A stretch of 60,000 bases of DNA, from NCBI RefSeq assembly GCF_001039355.2, contig NW_019774491.1, positions 80,630 to 140,629 on the forward strand, written 5' to 3'. Source of the DNA: Lingula anatina (taxonomy: Eukaryota > Brachiopoda > Lingulata > Lingulida > Lingulidae). The notes below the pieces were generated by a model that worked only from the letters and a program-made list of their open reading frames with translations, did not search any database and was not told the origin of the DNA. Positions within the stretch are counted from its first letter, which is position 1. Every line of letters starts with the position of its first letter. This document shows positions 10,570 to 21,430 of the stretch, in pieces. The position numbers and the translations under genes were made by a program.

Positions 10570-12722
10570 TGCAATCTAGTGGAATGTTGAATGCTGATGT
10601 TGAACTTCTTAAGTTGTTTCTACTGGCTTATATCATGGACCTCAAATCGGTGTTCCCCCTACTCGCCTTGTAGTCCCTATCAATGTGGTTAGTCGGCCAG
10701 CCAATGGGACCAGTCAAATTGACGCCCACTCTCATGTGACCTTGTCCAGTTAATGTAATAGGAAAGGTAGGAGAGCATGAGTGAGGACAGCTTGGAAATC
10801 AAGCCAGATCCGTCAAAAAAGCCTTATTACCGGCAATATAACCCTTCCTATTGGTTATAAATTGTTCCGAAAGGACAGAGACTTTTGTTTTTAACTGACG
10901 ACTTACAAAAATTTGGCACTTTTAGTGTGGTTAACGACCTTGAATATTTCTTAATTTATAATCTTTTTATCACAATTTATAATCAGAAATTACACTCGCG
11001 AAAATGGTTTGAAATGATACCAAGGGGCACCTTAAAGGCAATTGATCAACTTTGACTTGCGGCTGGTTTTACTTGTGGTAATACAGTGTCAATGTTTTCC
11101 GAATCTTTTGTTACACTTTTCAATATTTGTAAATTTTGCAAAACTTGTTTAAAAACTTTGAAAATACTTAAAAAGCATTCAGAGAGCTTAGACCTCCACA
11201 AAGACAATTCAATTCTCATTCTTCTTAACAACCATTTATTAATTAGGTAATTGAGTAACTGATTATCTCAATTCATTTTGAAGGCTTTATTAACAATAAA
11301 CAAATCGACAAGCTAAATTGTCATCATTATTAATTATTAGTTTATGAAATAACTAACTACCTAATCACCACCCAAATACAGCCCATTTCCGACCTATCCC
11401 GAATTTCATCAAAATCCCTCCATAACTTTTTGGATCACTATGACTAGACAGACAGACGAATAATTGAATTATAATTAACCATTGTTCAACGATAAAAATC
11501 AGGAAGTCAAAGTAAAGTTCACTTTACAGACGCATGGTCATTTTTGGCCCAGATGAAAATAAACATTACCCATGGTAAGCAGTCCTAATACAAAATCTGT
11601 TATACTCTACAGTAGACATAACAATAAAATACCAATTTTAGCACACATTAAACACCCAAACCCAATATAGAGGTGCATTTCACAAGTTCAAGTCTCAAAA
11701 AATGAAATTGAATGAATTCGATGTATTATCCAATTTTTTAAAACTTACATGTGTATAGAACAAAAATCCACAAATGTCCCAATTTTACGCCCACGCGTTT
11801 CTGTTTTGTAAGCAAATAAGTTGATAACCATTTGAAGTAAAAAAAGCGTAAGAAAGAATATACGTTACCACGGAATCGCCTGATATAAACACGATCATTA
11901 GTTGAGCGCTGTGGAAATTTGTGCAAGCTAAAACACTATCAGAACCCTATGAGTCATTAATAATGGAAAAGTGATAGGAAAATACATTTAAATTGACCAG
12001 ATCTAGGAAAATTACTTCCAAACTAAAGATTATTTTTCTTTACAATGTCCACGTTGATGACTCTTTCAATAGCAGTAATTGTCAATTGTATAGAGAATTG
12101 AAAACTTTGTTACCTAAAAGTTATCTACCACTGGTCATATTCGTCGTGAATTTAAAACTCATTGACAGTTTCAAATTTTGGGTGTATCAGTTACAATACC
12201 AACTACGCCTCGCATCCTTCGCATACCGTAATGTAACGTATGTTCCACAGCCATAGAAAAGATACGGGACACGAGTTTAATAAATATTGATAAGATATTT
12301 TTTCGCTTTTTTTTTCGTAGAATTTATTGAGGTGTTTAATAGTAACTCAGACATCAAAAGTGATAACCTATTACACAAACACGATCCGCGTATCAAACGT
12401 CTTAATCATTTGCATGTAAAGAAATGCAGATCTAACCTACCACCTCTTTAAACGAAACCTTTTTCAACACACCTATAGGTTTTCCAATACAGCAGAGAAT
12501 TCGTTCAAAATGAGCTTTACTATCCTCCCTGAAAGGTCTAAATTGTCTTGCGGATTTCGGCACTTTTGGGAATTAAAAAAATGTATATATGTAATGTTTG
12601 TTCCATCTGTAAAAAGTAAGTGGCTCACAAAATTGCGTTTTTAAGTCTTTCCATTGAGTGAGTATAAGAAACAGATATCACTTTAGAGTTCAAGGGTCTC
12701 TACTGTCCTTATCAGTCGCTAT
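10570..12722. other. Gene-free stretch upstream of the 8.6-10.6 kb gene
   Basis: It would contain the promoter of the minus-strand gene, but I find no clear TATA element. Only a MITE fragment (11363-11460) and chance frames are seen. Confidence 0.4.
11363..11460. mobile_element. Fragment of MITE family 2
   Basis: Matches the interior of 33789-33990: ATCACCACC, then CCCATTTC, TTTCATCAAAATCC, CCATAACTTTTTG and an AGACAGACAG tail. Both inverted ends are missing. Confidence 0.65.
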
Positions 12723-13052
12723 TTAAGACAAATTATAGGCTGCATGATTTCTTGTAAAAGTTTCCTTGAGATTTCTTAGATGTTCATATTGTGTTTTTAC
12801 TCTTCCAACGTGCTCGATGAATTTTTTATTTTGGTTACTGGCGCTCTTGGGCTCTACTATAGTCGTCTCGTTCAAAAAACCGTTTACAGCTTGCCTTTTA
12901 TTCCTGCTACTCCCATCCGTCGACCTTTCGACCAGTTCATCCCCTTTTCGCGAGTTCTCGACCGATTCCGGCAAATGCCAGTAGCAGCGGAAAGAAATCT
13001 GAGACAACGGTACGTCAATCTTCTCAGCCACTATATTATGCACAATTTTCAT
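12723..13052 (-). CDS. Hypothetical 109-residue ORF
   Basis: An ATG-to-stop frame, hydrophilic and K/N/E-rich, with a possible helical C-terminal third (VGRVKTQYEHLRNLKETF). No signal peptide, membrane segment or known motif. The opposite strand also has open frames here, so this could be chance. An internal TTGTCTCAG might be a splice acceptor, which would make it an exon. I do not recognise it. Confidence 0.2.
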   Translation of the reverse strand: MKIVHNIVAEKIDVPLSQISFRCYWHLPESVENSRKGDELVERSTDGSSRNKRQAVNGFLNETTIVEPKSASNQNKKFIEHVGRVKTQYEHLRNLKETFTRNHAAYNLS

Positions 13053-13767
13053 CTTACTTCTTGGTGTAACTCGTTAAACTTGACCCACTGTAGCCAAAAA
13101 AACATTTTCTATAAGTCATCATATTTTTAGGATGATTAATCGTATTGAATATTATATGTATATATAATATTATTTTTATCCCTAAGGATAAAGGCAACAA
13201 TTTGCTACATTGTTATTATTGCTAAAATAGTTAGGCTAGTGGGGTTATAAAATAAAAGCCGCCTTGTTTGACCAATTCTTGAACAATCGATATTCTTTGT
13301 TGCCTTCTTTTTGTTATAAATAAGACTATGAAAGTTTGTGGTACACTGGGATGGAGGAGACATAAAAGTAATTGTTTCTGCACAGTGTTAGCTTGGGTGC
13401 ATAGCCTGCTGTATGATGCGTTCTGTCTTAATTTTGGGGCATGTGGGAAATTCAGGTGGTTCCATATTTCGTCTTCTGCAATGGCTAAATCGTTGCCGGA
13501 TAGCATTCTCCCTCTTGCTTATGGCATGATCCTGTGATTGTAGTTCTTTAATTGTTCATTGTGACTGCCTTCAGTTTCTTCTCAATCGTTTCCACGTTGT
13601 GACCACTTTGCACACACAACAAGTGGTGATTGCTGTGGACTTGCCTCGGCAACTTCCATAGGAGCTATGAGCTCTTCTTTCCTTTGGTGATGTCTACGTT
13701 TTCGCGATTTAGTCTTCGCATGCCTCTTTTGTCTTTCACNATGATGCCTGAGCGTATTTTTCTGCTT

Positions 13768-14562
13768 ATATTCTGTGCTGTTTACAAATGGGGCAGATAA
13801 GTAGATCAGATAAATAGGTCAAATTAACGGCCAAAATATTACAAGTTCATGTAAAACTGTCGACCGCATTAAAATTGTAGGGATTTCAAATTATAATACC
13901 CCACTGAATCGACCAAAAAACTCACAACATGCATTTGCTGACAATAAAAATGGGTTGCCCTAAATTGTAAAAATAAGCAGCTTCCTACGTAAACATCAAA
14001 TCAAATAAAGATGGCTCCCTCTAAATACGATAGCAAAGTTTGGGTACATGAAATTCGTAATACAATACACATAAATATATGCAAAAAAAATAAGTATATA
14101 TGGTAGAGGAGCATCTTTTTTAACGTTTTGTCGGGTCAGTGTTCTTGGTGAAGCAACTAATGCAATTCGCAAAGCGCAGCTAGCTCTATCGCATCACTAT
14201 ACCTTTTCGGAATATCGAATCTGTATAAGAGAACCCTTAGGGGTAGCGAACCCTTTGATTTCAAAATAGCGGACTCTTGTAATATCGAACCCTAGATGGG
14301 TGCACTTCTTTATAATGAAGGTTCACTATTACGAAGGTTCAGTATTCTGAAGGTTTGCATTTCCCAAATACGCGCAAAGAAAGGGGAGCGCAAAAAAGAA
14401 AGACCGTAAAAGAAAATACACGTTAAAGTCGATGTGTACTTCCTCTGCACTTTATTTAATGCATCATCATGAAATTCGCTAAATTCGGTGCAGACTTTTT
14501 TGGTGATAGATGAATGAAATCGAAATTTAATTATCATGAAATTAAATTATAATTTTGCAATT
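13768..14562. repeat. Second copy of the segment at 6867-7965
   Basis: Same orientation, 6.9 kb downstream, starting just after the 'n' at 13740. Differences are scattered substitutions, small indels and a shorter centre. Confidence 0.75.
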
Positions 14563-15446
14563 AGACCTGCTTAATAATATGATACTGACTTATAGTATTA
14601 TTTCCTCAATTTGCTTTTGACCTCATGTTTACACAGTATTTTTAGCTAGAATCTCAATTTAGTAGCAAAGGGCACCTTATTCTCAAGATTTTCAGGATTA
14701 ATCAGTCGTGTAGTGTTTTCAAATTTTGACTATATTTGATATTTTCCTTTTCTTGATAATTCGATGTTGCAATTCATTCACATTAGCACGTTTTGTCGTA
14801 TTATTTTACGGCTTGTGTTCGTTAAATTAAAATTAAAGTAACACGAGCAAAAAAAACTTATCTATTGATGGTAAACTTAACCTTTCATTAAAGAAACATT
14901 TCATGATTGTTTTTTTTTTTCGGGGGGGGGGGGTTAAAATTTTTCCGCGTTATAAGTCAGGATTTGTGCTCTTTGCTTGTGTGAGAAAAAATATTTTGTC
15001 TAAAATTTTTGTTTTGTTCGTTAACATTCATTCAGAAATGATACATTCTCATGCTTTTCATCAATACAGCACGTCTAAATATATCAATCTGAAGATACCA
15101 TCAATCATTGAACTTGTTACTAGATCAATAAAGCAAGTAAAGTTATTTATACTACTGAGCAACACCAGTCCTGAGACCTGCCAAATTACAGTTCATAATA
15201 AATTAATATGATACACCTCCCCCCCCCCCCCCCCCCCCCCCATCATCCGCTCCCGCAACTACGTCGCGCTGTACTTGTCTACGTGCATTGTTGGTCACGC
15301 TAGAATACGTACAAGTCATTTTGAAGTGTAAATAGACAATAAATCATTCACTTTCTTTTCACATCTGCACATAATGTCATTTAATGTTTAAATGATGGTT
15401 TTTTAAAAAGAATTAAGTTCAAATTTATGTTTAATTCAAAGAACTA

Positions 15447-15697
15447 ACATGAGCATGTGACTTATTTCCGGAACAATTTAGGTAAATAGAAATCAAAAGA
15501 AGACATGTTGAGAATGATGCACGTGCACCATTTTAGTTTGATTGTATTCAGCGAGAGTCCATGGTGAAAGATGTAATGATGAGTAATGATGCTGCTTTAA
15601 GGGCAGATTCTGCTTGACAAAATCCGTGCTTGCGTTTTCGGTCAAGATTTATATAATCTCCAGATGGAATAGAAGGTAACAGGTACTGTGTCTTATC

Positions 15698-15743
<46 letters not shown>

Positions 15744-16452
15744 CAAAAGAGACGTTAAAGATAGATAAAAAACTTTTATTTTGAATTCAGGTTCTCAGAT
15801 TATATAAATAATTAACTGACACACTCAATCTCTACACGTGTTCGTGTCTCCCCTCTTTACATAATTATTCTGATTCTCTTTTCAGGTGTTTTTATTGATT
15901 ATTGTTGTTGGTATATACAGTTTGAGTTTTCCATGTACATGTGTGCCAGCTACCTTCCCCTCAGAGTAGACTGTTCAGGCATCGCACCAAATATATATAT
16001 ATATATATATATACCGGTACTGGATGAAACAGAGACGTGCTGTGATGAGAGGTCTTCAGAGATGGGGTCAACTTCTCGTGCTGATGGTCACGGCGTTCGT
16101 CTGCTTTAACGTGTGGTTAACTCTGCGACTGAAGACCAACACCAGTCCAGCTGAAAGTAGTGACGTCATAGGTACAGTCTGGTCTGTTTTATAATTATGA
16201 CTTGTGAGTTATGGATAATTATCATACCCATAGTTTGAGGAATTACTGAACGAAACCAGCCATATCTTGACAGGATACAGACAAGTCACGGCTTAGCTAA
16301 GAATGTAGTTTATACCAAAATTAAATTTTATTTAAACGAATATTTGAAAATAAAGAAAAACTTTGTTAGAACTTGTTTGATAATGGTTTACAAAATAATA
16401 ATAATAATAATAATAATATCCTACAGCAAATATCTGGAGTTCATTAAAGGAC
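15447..16452. repeat. First copy of a 1-kb duplication holding a coding exon
   Basis: Matches 16807-17893 in the same orientation, with the 'n' at 16806 at the start of the second copy. Both include a (TC)n tract, a possible 5' untranslated exon after TTTTCAG, a (TA)n tract and the DUF1647 start exon. They differ in microsatellite lengths, (AAT)n versus poly-A near the 3' end, and a ~100-bp insertion in the second copy. Confidence 0.85.
16024..16171 (+). CDS. DUF1647 gene 1, first coding exon, upstream copy
   Basis: Encodes 49 codons plus one base: MKQRRAVMRG, then a hydrophobic anchor, ending ...ESSDVI before the donor G|GTACAG. It differs from the copy at 17401 by one amino acid (L for R at residue 11) and a silent change in a lysine codon. 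Its phase also fits the exon at 19718. It is probably the other allele; if the duplication is real it would be an alternative first exon. Confidence 0.6.
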
Positions 16453-16806
16453 AATGTTCATGTAAAAATCCATTTCTCGAATTTTGAAGATACAGCACTC
16501 AATCTATACACTAGAGGTATGTTTTAATCGATCCCCGCCATTTAAAAATTATAAAAACAATCTATTAGTAGAAAAAAAGCGTTTTAGTAAACCTCACCTC
16601 AATATGCAAAAATGAAGCAACAGATCTGGGTCACGTGGTACTGTGACGACAATCACGATAAAGGTCTATGAGACTCAACTGAGCTCCAAGGTGCACACAG
16701 ACGGAGAAGTTAATGAAAGTTGTGTTGAACGGAGTTGAGGAATTTTCGTTATGCCTCGGTGTGTTGCCGTGGGATTCACCAAAATTGCAGCTCTCGTTGA
16801 CAATCN

Positions 16807-17053
16807 ACATGAGCATGTGACTTATTTCCGGAGCAATTTAGGTAAATAGAAATCAAAAGAAGACATGTTGAGAATGATGCACGTGCACCATTTTAGTTTG
16901 ATTGTATTCAGCGAGAGTCCATGGTGAAAGATGTAATGATGAGTAATGATGCTGCTTTAAGGGCAGATTCTGCTTGACAAAATCCGTGCTTGCGTTTTCG
17001 GTCAAGATTTATATAATCTCCAGATGGAATAGAAGGTAACAGGTACTGTGTCT

Positions 17054-17099
<46 letters not shown>

Positions 17100-17893
17100 C
17101 AAAAGAGACGTTAAAGATAGATAAAAAACTTTTATTTTAAATTCAGGTTCTCAGATTATATAAATAATTACTCAATCAATCTCTACACTCAATCTCTACA
17201 CGTGTTCGTGTTATAAGCTCCCCTCTTTACATAATTATTCCGATTCTCTTTTCAGGTGTTTTTATTGATTATTGTTGTTGGTATATACAGTTTGAGTTTT
17301 CCATGTACATGTGTATAGTGCCAGCTACCTTCCCCTCAGAGTAGACCGTGCAGGCATCGCACCAGATATATATATATATATATATATATACCGGTACTGG
17401 ATGAAACAGAGACGTGCTGTGATGAGAGGTCGTCAGAGATGGGGTCAACTTCTCGTGCTGATGGTCACGGCGTTCGTCTGCTTTAACGTGTGGTTAACTC
17501 TGCGACTGAAAACCAACACCAGTCCAGCTGAAAGTAGTGACGTCATAGGTACAGTCTGGTCTGTTTTATAATTATGACTTGTGAGTTATGGATAATTATC
17601 ATACCCAGAGTTTGAGGAATTACTGAACGAAACCAGCCATATCCTGACAGGATACAGACAAGTCACGGCTTAGCTAAGAATGCAGTTTATACCAAAATTA
17701 AATTTTATTTAAACGAATATTTGAAAAAAAAAGAAAAACTTTGTTAGAACTTGTTTGATAATGGTGTAAAAAAAAAAAAAAAAAAAAAGGAGGGGGAATG
17801 AACATAATTTGTCGCCGGACATAGTCACCGACACTTATTTGAGTTTCTTTTATTTCACCAAATAGTATCCTACAGCAAATATTTGGAGTTCAT
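16807..17893. repeat. Second copy of the 1-kb duplication
   Basis: Counterpart of 15447-16452. It begins immediately after the 'n' at 16806 and lies nearest to the catalytic exon. Confidence 0.85.
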
Positions 17894-18491
17894 TAATATA
17901 TTAATAAATAGTATATTTTGTTCTTTCTCTTCACTTACCCCTAAATCATTGTGAATATAAGTCTGTGGACAGTGGGCAAAGTCGAGCAGAGTGTCCGATA
18001 CTGTCAGTTGGTTATGCAAAATTTTCAGTTGCTGCATTTTCGTCCACCTCTCACATACCGACAGAACAATCTTTGCTTCACGGCACAATAATACAGTACC
18101 AGCAGAATTTTTTCGGGTCGATGGCGCAGTGGCTTTGCGTCTGAATACTAGAATTAGCCACTTGGGTTAGATGCCGACTCCCAATGAGACTATCGTTCTA
18201 CGCAGATGGATTAAACTCAGCGGGAACTCTTGCTGAATGTGTTCAGATTAAACAATTAACACGCCCCCTCTTGTTTCCAAAGAACTCGCATTATTACCAG
18301 TGTTTCTGTATTCTACTCGACACATGTTAATCTGTTTATCTGATTGCATTAAGCGAGAGTCCCCGCAGAGTTGGATCGATATACGTAGAACAATATTTTC
18401 ATTGGGAATGAGTCCTTAGACCCCGACTTTTGGTCTGGCGGGACAATGGTTGTTTGTAAGGAGTTCCGTCTTGACTTGGGTGTATGTTATT

Positions 18492-18545
<54 letters not shown>

Positions 18546-20652
18546 CTTTTGGGGGGGAGTATCAAAAGCAAAGGGGAGGGACGGGCATGTGACCCTATGA
18601 TTGCCCCCCCTCCCACCCCATTGTGATTTAAAACAACTGAAAACACATTTTTGAGACATAAACCTACGGACGAATAATCTTCCGTTTATGTTACTTTCGG
18701 TGTACTTCAACGTCAACCCAGCTGGAAAACATTAGTTTTACAATTTTACACTTTTTTTTCATGGCGACGCCCGCAGGTACCATACCTTTCTGTCACCTAC
18801 AGAGGTGTTCAGGGGCGGATCCAGGATTACTTGGGGGGGGGGGNNNNNNNNNNNNNNNNNNNNNNNNNNNNNNNNNNNNNNNNNNNNNNNNNNNNNNNNN
18901 NNNNNNNNNNNNNNNNNNNNNNNNNNNNNNNNNNNNNNNNNNNNNNNNNNNNNNNNNNNNNNNNNNNNNNNNNNNNNNNNNNNNNNNNNNNNNNNNNNNN
19001 NNNNNNNNNNNNNNNNNNNNNNNNNNNNNNNTGGGGGGGGGGGGGAGTATCAAAAGCAAAGGGGAGGGACGGGCATGTGACCCTATGATTGCCCCCCTCC
19101 CACCCCATTGTGATTTAAAACAACTGAAAACACATTTTTGAGACATAAACCTACGGACGAATAATCTTCCGTTTATGATACTTTCGGTGTACTTCAACGT
19201 CAACCCAGCTGGAACACATTAGTTTTACAATTTTACACTTTTATTTTGATGGCGACGCCCGCAGGTACCATACCTTTCTGTCACCTACAGAGGTGTTCAG
19301 GGGCGGATCCAGGATTACTTGGGGGGGGGGGGTTCGGAACGGCAGGCCTCGGTGCAAAGACGACCATCGCCCCCTTGGGGGGGGGTTCGGGGCCTGTTCA
19401 AGGGCCCCGAAAAATTATTGGTGTTTTTGACAGCAAACAGTGCCCTTTGGTACGGTTTAGAACTATAAACTAGCTAATCAAAATTTTAAGAGGGGAATAT
19501 TGGTGTGATATATTTTGTCAGAAACCGAAGGGGGGGGTCAGGACCCCCCTGACCCCCCCCTCTAAATGCACCACTGATATTGTTTTTCTTCTTATTATTT
19601 TCATCATTGCCGATGTTGTTGTTGTTGCTGCTGTTGTTGTTATTGTAATCATGACATCGATTATGTAGATAAATCATATTTTGCAACAAACAATATAATG
19701 ATTTTTGTGTGTTTCAGTTATTAACGCAAGAGCTCGCCAAAGTGAAAGAAATACTAAAGACGTGCTGGGGCATTTCACGCCTGATGCTACTCCCTCAAAG
19801 CCACCAGTACCGCTTTTACCACAAACACAACTCAGTGACAATTACAACCTCACCATCGTTACTGCGTCCAACAAAAAATTTTACAAAGCATTGGTTAACT
19901 TTGTTGGGTCCGTGCACTTCTGGGAACCCTCCACAAATCTCGTTATTTATGACTTGGGTCTCCGAGAATCGCAACGAGAGTTCATCCAAACATGGTGCCG
20001 CACGGAACTCTTAAAATTCGATTTCAAATCGTTTCCGCCCCACTTTGCGACCGTGGATCAATTTGCTTGGAAACCGATCATAATCAGAGAGGCGGTCCGA
20101 AGATTTGGGGTCATCCTGTGGTCGGACGCAGGGAGCGATATTCGTGGCCCTCTCACCAAAATACGAGAATATCTCCACCTGGACAAATATTTCTTTGTGC
20201 AGGGTCAAGACACAGACATGGTAGAAACGTGCCACAAAATGATGTTCGATTACTTGCATCAAAACGTCACACGTTTCAAAGGAAAATATTCATATGCCGG
20301 GGGACTTCACGGCTGGGTAAAAGACAGCCGTGCTTTCAATGAAATCCTCCAGCCCTGGGTGACATGCGCAATGAATGTAGACTGCATATCCCCCAATGGC
20401 GCAAGTTTGTACGATCACCGGTTCGATCAGTCTGCCTTGTCTATCCTCGCCCATTCCTCTGGGCTGAATATCACGGCTCACACCGAGCTTCTGGCGGCCC
20501 ACAGAAGTCAAGTTAATAAAGACAAGAGCGTGGAGAGCCCCATGATAGTTCACACAGCCCGGGGAAGGAATAGAGACTATATGGAATTTTTATGTTATGA
20601 CATTAGCAAGTGGGACAGAAAAAGGGAGGGTAGAGATATTAATTTTTATTGA
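17401..20652 (+). CDS. DUF1647 domain type II membrane protein 1 (two coding exons)
   Basis: Exon 1 is 17401-17548 and exon 2 is 19718-20652; the phase-1 junction G|TT restores a 360-residue protein. Residues about 15-36 are a single membrane anchor preceded by basic MKQRR, then a Pro/Ser stem to about 90, then the DUF1647 domain. Features of that domain are LTIVTAS (~94-100), ILWSDAGSDIRG (~182-193), FVQGQD, GKYSYAGG and DHRFDQSALS (~282-291). NLT, NVT and NIT sequons suggest a lumenal side. The DAGSD motif after a hydrophobic strand resembles the metal-binding site of GT-A glycosyltransferases, so a Golgi glycosyltransferase role is inferred. ATG choice: an upstream in-frame ATG at 17311 reads through the (TA)n tract here, but that tract differs in length in the other copy and no equivalent long frame exists there, so MKQRR is preferred. 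The intron contains the assembly gap. Confidence 0.8.
18118..18180 (+). other. tRNA-like fragment, possible SINE head
   Basis: TGGCGCAGTGGCTTTGCGTC resembles a tRNA A box region, and GGTTAGATGCC stands at roughly B-box distance. No complete cloverleaf is evident. Confidence 0.25.
18351..18413. mobile_element. 3' remnant of MITE family 1
   Basis: GAGAGTCCCC, GGATCGATATA and ATTGGGAATGAGTCC followed by TTA match the right end of the copies at 5825 and 9844. The left part is absent. Confidence 0.5.
18494..18541. repeat. (TA)n microsatellite
   Basis: About 24 uninterrupted TA units, directly next to the duplicated segment that flanks the gap. Confidence 0.95.
18543..18843. repeat. Left copy of a 0.3-kb duplication beside the gap
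   Basis: Matches 19033-19335: AGTATCAAAAGCAAAGGGG, then a block to the GGGGCGGATCCAGGA sequence and a G run. GGGGCGGATCCAG followed by a G run looks like the end of a widespread DNA-transposon family. Frames translated here are shadows of the repeat. Confidence 0.8.
18844..19031. other. Assembly gap, 188 n
   Basis: Run of n flanked on both sides by G homopolymers and by the two copies of the 0.3-kb repeat. Confidence 1.
19033..19335. repeat. Right copy of the 0.3-kb duplication
   Basis: Counterpart of 18543-18843, ending in GGGGCGGATCCAGGATTACTT and a G run. Followed at about 19520-19575 by a G/C mirror block, GGGGTCAGGACCCC, of the type found at transposon ends. Confidence 0.8.
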
Positions 20653-21430
20653 TTTTAATTGCATTTTAATTTATAAACATATAAGTGATTTTTTAATGAA
20701 CAGACACTTGTATGAAGATGAGCGCGCGTCTGCGGTAGAAATGATGCTGCAATGAGTAGGCCATTACAGTCTAGTAAAAAGAGAAACAAGCGCTTCTTCT
20801 CATCTGTCAAACTTTTACTGTTATCTTTCTAAAACGATACTCCACAAGATCCACACAATGGTAATTGTGCCCCGTTCACCGCTGTTTTGTTATTCGTTTC
20901 CATTACCTCCATACCTCGACCCCTTCACCTCAATCATATCAGCTCGACCTCCAGGTCATCCACCCTGGGAGTCACGGTACTCTCTGAGACAGCACGTCTG
21001 TTCTGGGATAGGGCACGTTCTCTGTCTGGCCTCCGAACTTCAGGGTGAGCATAGCCTATTCTCCTCCTACATGGTTATCGTCATTGATTTTTGCTTTTGT
21101 TTGATTGAACGGTTTTATAAAGTTAAGGATGCTATGAATTTTTACAGGAAAATTTCACGCAAAGATAGAGCTGGCGAGGAGAGCAACTCAAAACGGAAAT
21201 ATTCAGGCATGGGCCTAAGTTTCGGTGGAGGGGGGTTGCTATGCAATAAAAGGAGATTTTCTTTGTTTTGGTCATTTTTCCTCCCCTGGGATGCTACAGG
21301 GCCTTGCACTGATGTGTTTTCATTTATGTCTTCACGTGTTTTGTACATTACTGAACTATCTTTTTAACTCAATAGTGAATAACAATAAATGGGTAAATAA
21401 GACTATGAATAAACTATTATATACTAAGTA
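20653..21430 (+). other. 3' flank and possible UTR of DUF1647 gene 1
   Basis: AATAAA occurs at about 21245 and at 21384 and could serve polyadenylation. A 169-codon frame at 20858-21367 has no recognisable motif and starts in likely untranslated sequence. I do not call it a gene. Confidence 0.35.

Noticed and set aside
16631-16806. Plus-strand start MPRCVAVGFTK resembling a THAP-domain beginning
   Set aside because: Only one cysteine is present and the frame is cut by the 'n' at 16806; too short to support.
18399-19203. Frames of 76-136 codons around the gap
   Set aside because: They translate TA repeats, G runs and n; no real protein sequence.
20858-21367. 169-codon plus-strand frame downstream of DUF1647 gene 1
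   Set aside because: No motif, mixed composition and probable 3' UTR; kept only as a remark.
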